Positions 7,050 through 15,249 of a stretch of 34,156 nt of DNA are shown in pieces. The notes beneath the pieces were generated by a model. That model saw nothing but the letters and a program-made list of their open reading frames with translations. It ran no database searches and was not told the origin of the DNA. The position numbers were made by a program, and so were the translations under genes. Location: assembly GCA_964569225.1 (NCBI GenBank), contig CAZMTU010000009.1:1-34156 (forward strand), read 5' to 3'. The DNA comes from CAKSQF01 sp964569225. Lineage in GTDB: Bacteria > Bacillota > Clostridia > Oscillospirales > CAG-272. Position 1 is the first letter of the stretch; each line of letters opens with the position of its first letter.

Positions 7050-8126
7050 ATGAAAAAACGGCTAATAAGAAGTATGGCTTTTCTGCTGATCGGTATGATG
7101 CTTCTGATGAGCGTCGGATGCGGCGTCATTACTCAAAAGCTGGACAGTATTTTTAAAACTGAAACTGATTCGCCGAGCGACAATCTCGTAGATGAACTGG
7201 AACAGTCAATGCCCGACCGGGCAAAAGAAACCTATACCTTACTGATTCTGACCGAATGCGGAGAAGCATCTGTGCTGGATCATGCTATGCTGGTTTCCTT
7301 CAATACATCTACGCCGACTATATCAGCGCTGCAGCTTCCGACAGATCTTTATCTGCATGTGGCGGAGCAGTCCGTGCAAGGTGTGTTTGGTAAGCAGTAT
7401 GAAACTTCGGTAAAGGATGGTCGTACGGCGAAGGAAGCAGCTGCGGATGCGGCAATCGCAGTAAAGGATATTCTGGCAAGCGGTTTTCATATGCCGATCG
7501 ATTACTACATCAATTTTTCGGCTGAGCAGCTTTCCGCGTTGATTAATACGCTGGGCGGAGTGGAACTGACGGTTCCGTTTACCATGGGCAGTTTAAAAGC
7601 AGGGAAGCAAACGCTGTCCGGCAGTCAGACGATTGATTTTTTGGGATATGATAGCTTTTCCAATATGCCGCAAACCTATATGGATGCACGGAAGCTGGTA
7701 ACTGCCGCGATTTACGATAAAGCGAGGGAATCGGTAGAAAGCGAGATGCTTTCCCTTTTCGTTATGGAGCTTCGGTCTGAGATGACGACCAACATCCCCT
7801 CTTCGGGCGGGGAAGATATCTTTTTCGTTCGAAAGTGGCTGCAAACTGAACCAGAATCCTTTCAGATCAGCAATGTATCCACTCAAGTGGTTTATATTTC
7901 CTCTTCTTCCTGCCGGATCTTGGTGAAAAGCAATACGCTGAAGCAAATGAACGAGTTGCTGAAGGTTTATCAGGAGGAGCTGACGGACGCGCAGTTTGAT
8001 CCAAGATATGTCTTTATTGATTATTCCAGCGATGTAGCAAAGGCGGTATACAATTCTTCCGCCGCTCTTCCGGCTACCTATACAGCGGCGCAGCTTACCG
8101 AAGGCGCGTTGGTGCTGAAAAAGTAA
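7050..8126 (+). CDS. LytR-CpsA-Psr (LCP) family lipoprotein
   Basis: LCP proteins transfer undecaprenyl-linked glycopolymers to peptidoglycan on the outer face of the membrane. The ATG at 7050 has GAAGAGG nine bases upstream and begins a lipoprotein signal, MKKRLIRSMAFLLIGMMLL, with lipobox LMSVGC. A longer reading from 6915 would bury the promoter leader and is rejected. The body (about 358 residues) shows the LCP layout: TYTLLILTECGE as the first strand, LQLPTDLYLHV matching the usual S-I-P-R-D strand with Arg replaced, and YYINFSAEQLSALINTLGGVEL, close to the family's F-x-x-L-I-D-x-L-G-G-V. The missing Arg and altered DARK-like segment may mean weak or changed activity. Confidence 0.8.
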   Translation: MKKRLIRSMAFLLIGMMLLMSVGCGVITQKLDSIFKTETDSPSDNLVDELEQSMPDRAKETYTLLILTECGEASVLDHAMLVSFNTSTPTISALQLPTDLYLHVAEQSVQGVFGKQYETSVKDGRTAKEAAADAAIAVKDILASGFHMPIDYYINFSAEQLSALINTLGGVELTVPFTMGSLKAGKQTLSGSQTIDFLGYDSFSNMPQTYMDARKLVTAAIYDKARESVESEMLSLFVMELRSEMTTNIPSSGGEDIFFVRKWLQTEPESFQISNVSTQVVYISSSSCRILVKSNTLKQMNELLKVYQEELTDAQFDPRYVFIDYSSDVAKAVYNSSAALPATYTAAQLTEGALVLKK

Positions 8127-8510
8127 ATATGCCGCGAAAATAAGGGGCTGCAAAAAGGTCCTTTTAATTCATCATAGACTGTCTAAATGCGCAATTGGGT
8201 AGCCATTTTTTCGTTTGATTTGAAAAGCGTAAAAAGATAAAGCTAAACAAAAAGAGAAAATAATGAGGAAAATTTCGGCGCTTGCAAGCTGCGACAAGCG
8301 TTGTGTGTCCCTTGATCTCAGCGTCTTTTGAAAAAGTCAGACGAAAACTTTTATGCAAGCTGTTGGCGATATGGCGTTTTTATATTCCTTATTTGATTCG
8401 ATGGCATTCGATGGTAAAGGAAGGCTTGCTCAATGCGCGGAATCATCCGCATTGTAAAGATCGCAGATGAAAAATTTTAATTTGGCTGAATCAGTTTGTG
8501 ATCAGCGCTG
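8127..8510. other. Gene-free interval after the LCP gene
   Basis: No convincing gene. Small frames on both strands lack ribosome sites or recognisable domains. The segment at 8181-8203 resembles one at 1406-1428 (shared AATTGGGTAGC). Confidence 0.5.
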
Positions 8511-8555
8511 AAAGAGCAGCCGCCGCAAAAGGAGATTTTGCGGCGGCTGCTCTTT
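8511..8555. terminator. Bidirectional terminator, 20-bp stem
   Basis: Positions 8511-8530 pair perfectly with 8536-8555 around the loop GGAGA. The GC-rich core is flanked by AAAG and CTTT. It lies downstream of the minus-strand XRE gene and can end transcription from both sides. Confidence 0.88.
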
Positions 8556-8587
8556 CATATATTGACGGGTGTTTGAGCTGTTTCGGA

Positions 8588-8797
8588 TCAGTCGTCCAAA
8601 TACTTTAATATATCGCCCGGCACGCAGTTAAGCGTTTCACAAATCGAAGCCAGCGTGGAAAAACGAATGGCGCTCACCTTGTTGTTTTTGATTTTGGATA
8701 GATTTACATTTGAAATACCGACTTTTTCCGCAAGCTCATTCAGCGACATATGCCGCTCCGCCATAATCACATCAAGCTTTAAAACGATTTTTCCCAT
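8588..8797 (-). CDS. Small XRE-type DNA-binding protein (YozG-like)
   Basis: A 69-residue protein that is almost entirely one helix-turn-helix: MGKIVLKLDVIMAERHMSLN, then ELAEKVGISNVNLSKIKNN as the HTH, and a C-terminal LNCVPGDILKYLDD typical of the HTH_26/YozG group. The ATG at 8797 is chosen over an upstream in-frame start because GGAG lies eight bases before it and because it begins the conserved domain. It is 14 bases after the DUF2975 gene, so the two form an operon. Such pairs are common in Firmicutes; autoregulation is likely but not shown. Confidence 0.88.
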   Translation of the reverse strand: MGKIVLKLDVIMAERHMSLNELAEKVGISNVNLSKIKNNKVSAIRFSTLASICETLNCVPGDILKYLDD

Positions 8798-8811
8798 TAT
8801 TACTCCGTTTA

Positions 8812-9390
8812 TCAAAGCAAACCGTCCGAATCGTTTTGCAGCTGCGTCCCATACGCGAAAAATTGGGACAGACAAAGCAACGCGATACCAAAAACAATTC
8901 CAGTGACAGAAACACTGGATTCGATCAAATCCGGATCAACAATAACCTTTACGATTACATCACAGATAAATTCAATTATGGGGATAAATAGAGAAAAAAT
9001 TCCGATTTCTCTCAGCATACGCACATTGTCCGGTTGAAATGGGGTTGCGCCCTTGGAAAACCTTGTTTTTCCGGCAGTCGTTTTAAAAATCAAATAAATG
9101 TTGCGGAAGATCATCGCCATCAGTCCGCATACAATAATACCTGCTGCCAGTGCCGATATGAATGCCGGCGATATAAAATTACCGCTGTCATTCAAAACAT
9201 TGATAGAATATCCCGCAACCGCAAACTCGCCGTTGCCGGTATCTATGAAGTATTTGAGCAGCTTCTCATCGAAAAGAAAAGCGATTAGGCTTGCAATTAA
9301 TAATCCTACGGAAACCCAGTGAAAAACCTCTGTAATTTTTGCGACCACTGTCGCAACTCTGTTTAGCTTCTTGTTGTTCTTGCGCATCAT
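8812..9390 (-). CDS. DUF2975 four-helix membrane protein
   Basis: About 192 residues with four predicted membrane helices, near VFHWVSVGLLIASLIAFLF, ISALAAGIIVCGLMAMIF, IGIFSLFIPIIEFICDVIV and VTGIVFGIALLCLSQFFAYG. A loop containing FSKGATPFQPDNVRMLREIG is the most conserved part of DUF2975. The C-terminus FFAYGTQLQNDSDGLL also matches the family end. The ATG at 9390 has AGGAGG six bases upstream; a TTG two codons earlier would sit on the ribosome site. The function of DUF2975 is unknown. The family often sits next to a YozG-type regulator, as here, and may control or sense its activity. Confidence 0.85.
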   Translation of the reverse strand: MMRKNNKKLNRVATVVAKITEVFHWVSVGLLIASLIAFLFDEKLLKYFIDTGNGEFAVAGYSINVLNDSGNFISPAFISALAAGIIVCGLMAMIFRNIYLIFKTTAGKTRFSKGATPFQPDNVRMLREIGIFSLFIPIIEFICDVIVKVIVDPDLIESSVSVTGIVFGIALLCLSQFFAYGTQLQNDSDGLL

Positions 9391-9418
9391 AAACAACCTC
9401 CTTTAATTTTGTAATTAT

Positions 9419-9472
9419 ATTATAGCTTCTGATTTATCGTTTGTCAAGCGATATTTAATGATAAACATTAAA
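9419..9472 (-). promoter_or_regulatory. Promoter of the DUF2975-XRE operon with a possible operator
   Basis: On the minus strand TTGACA (9442-9447), 17 bases and TATAAT (9419-9424) form a consensus promoter. Just upstream of the -35 box, TTTAATG and CATTAAA (9454-9472) make a 7-bp inverted repeat with a five-base centre, a candidate regulator site. Confidence 0.8.
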
Positions 9473-9570
9473 ATATTTATAATAATCGTTAAATAGAAGG
9501 AAAATTAAACGAAGGATTCAGAGATGGGAACCAATTGGCTTTTAAAAACAGCGGTATTTGCAGACGCGCA

Positions 9571-9602
9571 AAAACGGCATAGCCCAATAGCTATACCGTT
9601 TT
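9571..9602. terminator. Terminator hairpin downstream of the XRE operon
   Basis: AAAACGG (9571-9577) pairs with CCGTTTT (9596-9602) and ATAGC (9079 offset inside the stem, 9579-9583) with GCTAT (9590-9594), separated by one mismatch. The A- and T-rich ends allow termination in both directions. It lies past the frameshifted gene that ends at 9677. Confidence 0.7.
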
Positions 9603-9676
9603 CTGTTGCGAATTTTTTTCAGTTAAACTGTCGGTCGGTTCGCGTTCGCTTTGACCGTACTGACGTATTGCGTTAC

Positions 9677-9935
9677 TTAAAGCTTGATCTGAATTTTAGT
9701 TTCGCTGTTCTCTATTTCCACCAATGTCCGATTTTCGGGGCGGCGCTTGACCTTTCGCAGGACTTTTTTGAGCCTGCGAAGCTGTGCGGAGGAAGGTCTG
9801 GGAATTTCCTGTCCGCTTTTTTTTTATAGCTATGCTCAGCACTTTATTCAGTACAAATGGGCTGAGCAGCAGGGAGGTGGGCAGACAAATAAAAATCGGC
9901 AGGCGCAGATCTACTGTTTTTACATATAGCTTCAT
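9677..9935 (-). pseudogene. Small membrane-proximal protein, frameshifted in an A9 run
   Basis: From the ATG at 9935 the frame reads MKLYVKTVDLRLPIFICLPT and a hydrophobic stretch to IAIKKK, then runs into an A9 run (T at 9817-9825 on the plus strand). Beyond it, only another frame makes sense: SGQEIPRPSSAQLRRLKKVL, then RKVKRR and LVEIENSETKIQIKL ending in TAA at 9677. The basic helix followed by an acidic beta-like end matches small partner proteins of this XRE family in Clostridia (family memory, not verified). One A fewer would restore an ~85-residue protein. It starts one base after the XRE stop, so it is translationally linked. Confidence 0.6.
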
Positions 9936-9936
9936 G

Positions 9937-10440
9937 TCAGTCTACTACGATTTCAATCAGATCGTCTCCGTTACTGACCTCCACTAACTTTCCGATCAGT
10001 CCCCGTTCAGCCAGCTCAAAGGTTTGCTGCAAAAGCGGCTGGAGATCGATCTGTGAGGGCAGCTTGTCTGCAATCTTGGGAAAGCTCATGCCCAGCTCCA
10101 ATCCTGCCTTGACCAGCGGAAGAGGGAGATTTACCTTTACTTTACTGCCATTTCCGTAGCCCTCGCTGACGAAAATATGCAGCACCAGTTCATCCAGCGG
10201 CTTACGCTTTTCTACCGGAAGCAACCGAACCTTGTCGGACGTGCCGCTTCGGAGCAGCTCATCTACTGTAATGCCTAAAATGTCGGCAAGTGCCGGCAGC
10301 AGAGTAATGTCCGGACAGGATTGATCGTTTTCCCACTTGGATACGGCTTGCGGGGAAACTGAAAGCCGCTCCGCCAGTGTTTCCTGCGTCAGTCCCTTTT
10401 CTTTTCTAAGCCCTGCGATTTTTTGTCCTAATGTGTTCAT
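9937..10440 (-). CDS. XRE-family transcriptional regulator with C-terminal extension
   Basis: A 167-residue regulator. Residues 1-60 form a classic Cro/C1 HTH, with LTQETLAERLSVSPQAVSKW and the following END-CPDI-LLPALADILG. After a linker come VKVNLPLPLVKAGLELGM and the terminal GDDLIEIVVD, a domain common in Clostridia behind such HTHs and of unknown function. The ATG at 10440 has AAAGGAG nine bases upstream; an ATG ten codons earlier has no such site. The downstream frameshifted gene begins one base after the stop, so the pair is an operon, probably self-regulated. Confidence 0.88.
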   Translation of the reverse strand: MNTLGQKIAGLRKEKGLTQETLAERLSVSPQAVSKWENDQSCPDITLLPALADILGITVDELLRSGTSDKVRLLPVEKRKPLDELVLHIFVSEGYGNGSKVKVNLPLPLVKAGLELGMSFPKIADKLPSQIDLQPLLQQTFELAERGLIGKLVEVSNGDDLIEIVVD

Positions 10441-10545
10441 ATCATTGAACTCCTTTCTGTTTGAGTTCATAATAGCAGTTTTTTAGCCTGCGAACCAGCG
10501 ATGAACAGTTGAAACTGCTCAACCATTAGTGGGAAAATCCCTCAT

Positions 10546-11139
10546 CTATTGGTTGAGTTCGGTTTTGCGGTGTTTTTTCTTCTTTTTTTGAACTGAAAAA
10601 CCGAATTTCCCAATTTTTTTGCCGAGCGTGAAGTATTCTCCGTGACAGTAAGCCAGCAAATCCGCTTTGTCCAGCATCAGCCGACCATTTGAATCGATCA
10701 GAGCTTCATTTACCGATATGCCGACAATATCTGCAAGAAACATGTCATGAGAACCTAGTTCAATCACCTGAGTGACGCTGCATTCAATTGACAGCGGACT
10801 TTCAGTGATCATAGGCGCGCTGATTTTAGGCGCCGCCTGCGGCGTCAAACCGCAATACGCGAATTTGTCTATCTCTCTGCCCGAACGGACGCCGCAGAAG
10901 TCTACTGCCTTTACCATAGCGGCAGAGGTAAGATTGATAACAAATTCTCCGCTTGCCCGAATCAGTTCGTAGGAGTAGCGGCTTTTCCGCACAGAAATAT
11001 AGGTTTTAGGAGGCTGAGTATTGGTAATGCCGGTCCACGCCACTGTAAAAAGATTAGGCTTGTCTACTGTTCCGCAGCTTACCAGAACGGCGGGAACAGG
11101 CGCCAGCAGCGCGCCGCCTTTCCATCTGATTTTGCTCAT
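10546..11139 (-). CDS. Flavin reductase-like FMN-binding protein
   Basis: A 197-residue protein of the split-barrel flavin reductase family (DIM6/NTAB-like). It has the N-terminal WKGGALLAPVPAVLVSCG, FTVAWTGITNTQPPKTYISV for the FMN phosphate, GEFVINLTSAAMVKAVDFCG and the central SIECSVTQVIELGSHDMFLA leading to a metal/substrate loop. The C-terminus is a lysine-rich tail. Members reduce FMN with NAD(P)H or act as small flavoproteins in redox defence; the substrate here is unknown. GAAAGGA lies before the ATG. An inverted repeat, CTCAACCA (10518-10525) with TGGTTGAG (10550-10557), spans the stop codon and could act as a weak terminator. Confidence 0.88.
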   Translation of the reverse strand: MSKIRWKGGALLAPVPAVLVSCGTVDKPNLFTVAWTGITNTQPPKTYISVRKSRYSYELIRASGEFVINLTSAAMVKAVDFCGVRSGREIDKFAYCGLTPQAAPKISAPMITESPLSIECSVTQVIELGSHDMFLADIVGISVNEALIDSNGRLMLDKADLLAYCHGEYFTLGKKIGKFGFSVQKKKKKHRKTELNQ

Positions 11140-11637
11140 TTGAATCCTTTCGGCGCAAAAAATACATACAAGCGATTTTATAGAAAAATGCTGTCAAAAC
11201 ACACTGTAGCTCATATTTTGCACGCTTTTTAATAAATCAGTTAAATCTGTTTTTTATTGACTCTATAGACAGAATTGTCTTAAAAGTCTTTATAAGTGTT
11301 TATAGAAAATACATGCAAGGTGGTTTAAAGCAAGGCGTTTTCTCATATTTCTGTTTATTGCTTTATATCTTCGCGTAAGTTAGTTTTATAGAGTTGGGAG
11401 ACTATTTCAGCGCCGCGAATAAGATAACGCACATAGACGCAGGGCAGTGTTATCACGCCTTTTAGGATTCCCCTAATAAACAGCTCCGCGGCAAGTATTG
11501 GAAAGAGGGACCCTTTCAGCAAAGATCACTTGTTCCTGTCTTCCATAGTAAGAGAGATTTTTGCTCGTTGGGAATATCCCAAATTCTTGTATAAATTGGA
11601 CTTGATCCGGATAAAGATTATATTTATAATTATGAAG
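11140..11637. other. AT-rich gene-free interval
   Basis: No gene is supported. It holds short A/T runs and a small dyad, AGACA and TGTCT near 11270. Confidence 0.5.
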
Positions 11638-11971
11638 TTACTCATCTTTGGGTCTAGGACCATTTGGCAGAGGTTTTCCATTTTGATCTCGGTTAATAGG
11701 AACTGCTTTAAGATGAAATTGTATACAGCCATCAGCGCATGGTATATTTATTTCGTATTTTTCCTTTTCACCTCTATATGTAAAATCACCACCGCATCGG
11801 GTAACTTCACACCATGTGTATACATTTATCATTGTTTTAGGACACATTCCGGCAGGACACATACGAAAAAACAAAGCTATCTCCTTTTTCCAATCCAAGC
11901 CGACAGTGCCCTGCTTTCCCCTCTATTGCTGTTAATTCAAATGGCCAATCTTCAGTACACCATTTTCGCAT
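11638..11971 (-). pseudogene. TIGR04076-type small protein, frameshifted
   Basis: From the ATG at 11971, with GGAGG eight bases upstream, the frame gives MRKWCTEDWPFELTAIEGKA, then GHCRLGLEKGDSFVFSY, and stops soon after. In the next frame the protein resumes as CPAGMCPKTMINVYTWCEVT, then RCGGDFTYRG, EKYEINIPCADGC and IQFHLKAVPI, ending in TAA at 11638. The C-P-x-G-x-C-P-K-T, C-E-V-x-R-C-G-G-D-F and C-A-D-G-C pattern is that of TIGR04076 proteins as I recall them. The frame changes around a T6 run and the following TATGTGTCC (about 11850-11866), so a single-base change or sequencing error would explain it. The function of the family is unknown. Confidence 0.7.
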
Positions 11972-12512
11972 ATTAATAACCTCCAACGTTAATATAGATA
12001 ATCTGCTCAATAAATTCGGAGTTTATAAGCTTATATTATAACGCATATGATTTTTCTATCATTTATCTTCCCGCATTTGTACAAAGCAGCAAAGCAAGCC
12101 GTTCCCCGTCAACAGTCGAGATGAACGGAATTTGTCCGCCGTTGAAAAGCGCGTCGGTCCCTGTTTATGCGGCAGACAAGAGAGCGAAAGCAATAAATGC
12201 TTTCGCACTTATTATGGTTTCCTTATATCTTCCCCTATCGTTTCATATCGCCATAGGAAATCCGGGCGCTATTTGGACACCAAAACGTCAAACAGCCTTG
12301 CTATTTTGACCTAATCAACAAAAAAAGTCAGTATCTGCCGGTTTTTTTACAGTCTAACACTTTCCGATACCAAAATTTAAATATTATTTTTATGATAACA
12401 CAGCGCTTGGAAAAAATCAATAGTGCAAGATGAACAAAATGGAAATTGAAAATTGTTTAAAATGGGGAAAAAATATTTTTTTTTAAAAAACAGTGCATTT
12501 TAAATAAATTTA
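11972..12512. other. Gene-poor interval, possible decayed coding sequence
   Basis: Near 12038 a minus-strand TATAAT may serve the TIGR04076-type gene. On the minus strand between about 12080 and 12300, frames broken by stops read like a protein remnant (for example NGGQIPFISTVDGERLALLL), but I cannot name it. The rest is A/T rich. Confidence 0.35.
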
Positions 12513-12521
12513 TGGTATAAT
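12513..12521 (+). promoter_or_regulatory. Extended -10 promoter of the flavodoxin-like gene
   Basis: TGGTATAAT (TATAAT at 12516-12521) lies 60 bases before the start. No good -35 box is visible, which the TG extension can offset. Confidence 0.65.
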
Positions 12522-12581
12522 GCAATTATAAATAGTATTGAAATGCTCATTGCTAATTTAAAACAGAAGAGGATGGATTAT

Positions 12582-12995
12582 ATGGCTATCAAAATGAGAG
12601 TGCTTTACCTGTCCGGTAAAGGGAAAATGAAGATGCTTGCTGAAAAGCTGTGCGAAGGAACGGATATTAAAGCGGATACAGTCCCGCCTGCCTATAATGT
12701 AGAACGGGTAAAATTATTGATCGTCGGGGTTTCACTGGGCGGTTCTATGAAAGATGCCGCAAGGCGGTTCTTTACCGGGCTGGATCAGTCCCGTGCGGCC
12801 AATATTGCTTTTTTTGTAGACGGTTCGCCTGAAAAAGCGAAGCAGCTCATGGATTTGGTAGCAGAAACCGGCGTACATGTCATAGATGACGTACTGTATG
12901 TGAAGGGCGGCCTGCCCCTGATTTCCAAGGCAAGCGCCGCGGATTATCAGGCAGTTACTGAATGGGCAAATAAAATTATAAATAGTTTAGCTTAA
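12582..12995 (+). CDS. Small flavodoxin-like domain protein
   Basis: A 137-residue protein with an alternating beta-alpha pattern of the flavodoxin fold. MRVLYLSGKGKMKMLAEKLC is the first strand and phosphate-binding loop in altered form (no T/S-x-T-G-x-T). VKLLIVGVSLGGSMKDAARR, NIAFFVDGSPEKAKQL and VHVIDDVLYVKGG follow in the order of flavodoxin-like proteins that use the V-G-x-S-x-G-G loop. FMN binding is plausible but unproven. The ATG at 12582 is preferred to an upstream TTG/ATG because of the spacing to GAGGATGG. It is followed by a strong terminator, so it is monocistronic. Confidence 0.7.
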   Translation: MAIKMRVLYLSGKGKMKMLAEKLCEGTDIKADTVPPAYNVERVKLLIVGVSLGGSMKDAARRFFTGLDQSRAANIAFFVDGSPEKAKQLMDLVAETGVHVIDDVLYVKGGLPLISKASAADYQAVTEWANKIINSLA

Positions 12996-13017
12996 CCGCA
13001 TTCCCTTGAATTCATTC

Positions 13018-13062
13018 AGACTACATTTTCACGGCGTGAGTGCCTAAAAATGTAGTCTTTTT
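13018..13062 (+). terminator. Intrinsic terminator after the flavodoxin-like gene
   Basis: AGACTACATTTT (13018-13029) pairs with AAAATGTAGTCT (13047-13058), with an inner GGC/GCC, and TTTTATT follows. Confidence 0.9.
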
Positions 13063-13111
13063 ATTGGCTTTTGAATGCCGTTTCTACTTTTAGAAAGAAA
13101 AGGTGTTACAT

Positions 13112-13894
13112 ATGAAAATCAAACGCGGACTGCTTTGTTTGGCTGTATGGATTCTGGCAGCGGCGCTTGTCTTTTCGATGGGAGCAGCCTATGCCGATGA
13201 GCACTTAACGGAAGAAGCGGATGCCGCTGAGGAAAAAGTCGATTCAGATGAAGGAGAAGGCGAAAAGACCGTTCCTGCTTTTTCGTCAGAGCAGAGCGGC
13301 GGCGCCGAAAGCTCAGAAGAACCCGTGCCCGCTCTGTCAGACAATCCGTCATCCGATACTGAATCGACTGAACCGCCGGAGAGCGATCCTGCGACCGATG
13401 GCGCTGATGTAACAAGTGAGACTGTTCCACAGACCACAGAGAAGCCTCTCCAGACTACGCCGCCGATCACCACTGCGCCGCCGGTTACGTCCGCGCCGAT
13501 TACTACTCAACCGATAACTACGGAACCGGAAACGACCGCTGCCGATACCAAATCTACCGAGGTCCTTATCCTGACTGGGATTCCGCAGGTTTCCGGATAT
13601 TATCCTCTTTCTACGGACTATTCGGTAACGCCGCCGGACGGTAGTACACAAGTAACTCCGCAGCCGTCGGAATCGGATGCGGAAATTTCAGAAAATTCGC
13701 AGGTTTCCGGCGAGGGGGATTCTTTTACTTCAGTGCAGACCGGTTCCGCTTCTACGGTTGCTTCGGCAGAGCAAGAAAATGATCAGCCGCAAAGCAGCAG
13801 TGGGCATGTCCTTGTATTAGCGCTCTTTTTCGGCGGTGCGTGCGCAGCCGGCGCGGCATTGCTGATCATATTGAAGGCGAAAAATATTCAATAA
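13112..13894 (+). CDS. Secreted Ser/Thr/Pro-rich membrane-anchored protein
   Basis: About 260 residues. An N-terminal signal peptide (LLCLAVWILAAALVFSMG, cleavage near AYADE) is followed by an acidic, low-complexity region. A Thr/Pro-rich stretch (about 110-150, with units such as TTAPPVT, SAPITT, QPITT) comes next, then a spacer, and a C-terminal helix HVLVLALFFGGACAAGAALL ending in a short basic tail. No LPxTG motif is visible, so it is anchored by the helix and faces outward. No enzymatic domain is recognised. It lies 29 bases upstream of the BTAD regulator and probably shares its transcript, which suggests linked roles in surface sensing or cell-wall work, an inference only. Confidence 0.7.
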   Translation: MKIKRGLLCLAVWILAAALVFSMGAAYADEHLTEEADAAEEKVDSDEGEGEKTVPAFSSEQSGGAESSEEPVPALSDNPSSDTESTEPPESDPATDGADVTSETVPQTTEKPLQTTPPITTAPPVTSAPITTQPITTEPETTAADTKSTEVLILTGIPQVSGYYPLSTDYSVTPPDGSTQVTPQPSESDAEISENSQVSGEGDSFTSVQTGSASTVASAEQENDQPQSSSGHVLVLALFFGGACAAGAALLIILKAKNIQ

Positions 13895-13923
13895 TTCATT
13901 GTTAAGAAGGAGTATAGATATCT

Positions 13924-15114
13924 ATGCCTTTGAGAATTCAATTTTTTGGAACTTTTACCATTACATATGGAGATAAGTCAATTTCTGAGGGGGATAACCG
14001 ATCAAAGAAGCTGTGGAAGCTGATGCAGTATATCGTAGTAAACCGAGACCGTCATATTCCTCAGGAGGAACTGATTGCCCTGCTGTGGGGAGAGGACTGT
14101 ACTGGGGATAATCCCATGTCCTCGCTGAAAACACTGCTGCATCGGGTACGAAATACGCTGGATCAGTTAGAATTTGGTGAGAGCAGGCGGATCATTCTTC
14201 AGCGTTCAGGCACTTATTATTGGAATACTGCGCTGCCATGTATGATTGATACCGAGGAATTTGAGCAGGCGGCGGCAAATATGGAAAAAACGCCTGATTC
14301 AGAGGAAAAGTTAAACTATGCGTTGAAAGCAATGGCGCTGTATAAGGGGCATTTCTTAGGCAATAAATATAATGAGCCGTGGGCGAAGGAGCCTTGCGAC
14401 CGTTATCAGGCGATATATCTTACCTGTTATGAAAATGCGATTGACTTGCTCAGCAAGGAAAAGCGCTTTGATGAGATCATTTTTCTTTCTCAGCACGCGC
14501 TTGAGATTGATTCTTCTCAGGAAACCTATTATTATTTCTTGATCAGCGCGCTGATCAAGAAGGCGGATTATCAGAAGGCGCTGAAAACCTATGAGGATGT
14601 GCTGAATCTTTTCTATAATACTTACCGGAAGACCCCTTCTGATCGGCTTCGGTCGCTCTACCGCAGCATTGTAAAATCTACGAACAGCGTGGAAATGGAC
14701 ATCGCCATCATACAGGAAAAGCTATGCGCGGATTGTATTTGCGGTCCGATCTTTTGCGAATATGATACCTTTAAGATGCTGTATGAGTTGAAACGCAGTA
14801 GCTCGAAGCTGATTCCGAAGCCAACTTATCTGATTTTGCTGACCATCAGCGGTATGGGGAACGTGAAGGTGCCTGCTGGAAAGCATCTTGACCGTGCGCT
14901 GACTCAGCTTGGAGATCTATTGGGTGCTTCGCTCCACCCCGGTGATGTTTATACAAGGTACAGTGTAACGCAGTTATTGGCGATCGCGCAGATGGAAGAC
15001 GAGGATTCGCTCTTTAACTTCCTGAAGAAGATTCAGCATGATTTTAAATATGCCAATCTATCTATTCCGGTGGAAATGACCTTTAAGGCGGATCTTATCA
15101 GTCCTGCGGAGTAA
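13924..15114 (+). CDS. BTAD/SARP-like transcriptional regulator
   Basis: A 396-residue protein with three parts. Residues 1-100 form a winged helix (LRIQFFGTFTITYGDKSI, then LIALLWGEDCTGDNPMSSLK and LHRVRNTLDQL), the DNA-binding layout of SARP/AfsR-type regulators. Residues 108-250 are the helical bacterial transcriptional activator domain (DTEEFEQAAANMEKT through the TPR-like YYYFLISALIKKADYQKALK). The last 110 residues (PTYLILLTISGMGN, then DRALTQLGDLLGASLHPGDV) resemble a nucleotide-cyclase-like or GGDEF-like fold without clear catalytic residues. GGAG stands 11 bases before the ATG. It follows the membrane-anchored protein closely and ends at a bidirectional terminator. Confidence 0.85.
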   Translation: MPLRIQFFGTFTITYGDKSISEGDNRSKKLWKLMQYIVVNRDRHIPQEELIALLWGEDCTGDNPMSSLKTLLHRVRNTLDQLEFGESRRIILQRSGTYYWNTALPCMIDTEEFEQAAANMEKTPDSEEKLNYALKAMALYKGHFLGNKYNEPWAKEPCDRYQAIYLTCYENAIDLLSKEKRFDEIIFLSQHALEIDSSQETYYYFLISALIKKADYQKALKTYEDVLNLFYNTYRKTPSDRLRSLYRSIVKSTNSVEMDIAIIQEKLCADCICGPIFCEYDTFKMLYELKRSSSKLIPKPTYLILLTISGMGNVKVPAGKHLDRALTQLGDLLGASLHPGDVYTRYSVTQLLAIAQMEDEDSLFNFLKKIQHDFKYANLSIPVEMTFKADLISPAE

Positions 15115-15125
15115 AATACAAAGTC

Positions 15126-15169
15126 AAAGAGCCTGCGCAACCGGTATATGACCGTAGCGCAGGCTCTTT
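15126..15169. terminator. Bidirectional terminator between the regulator and polA
   Basis: AAAGAGCCTGCGC (15126-15138) pairs with GCGCAGGCTCTTT (15157-15169), with an inner CGGT/ACCG stem. It lies between convergent genes and serves both. Confidence 0.9.
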
Positions 15170-15249
15170 AGGCGTATAAAGCATTAGTCTGTGAAAGAAA
15201 TTTATATGAGGCTTTTGGTTCGTTTGTAATGCGATTAAGCATTCCCCCG

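Noticed and set aside
1406..8203. Shared AATTGGGTAGC motif at 1406-1428 and 8181-8203
   Set aside because: Only 11 bases match without a gap, and the surroundings differ; too weak to call a repeat.
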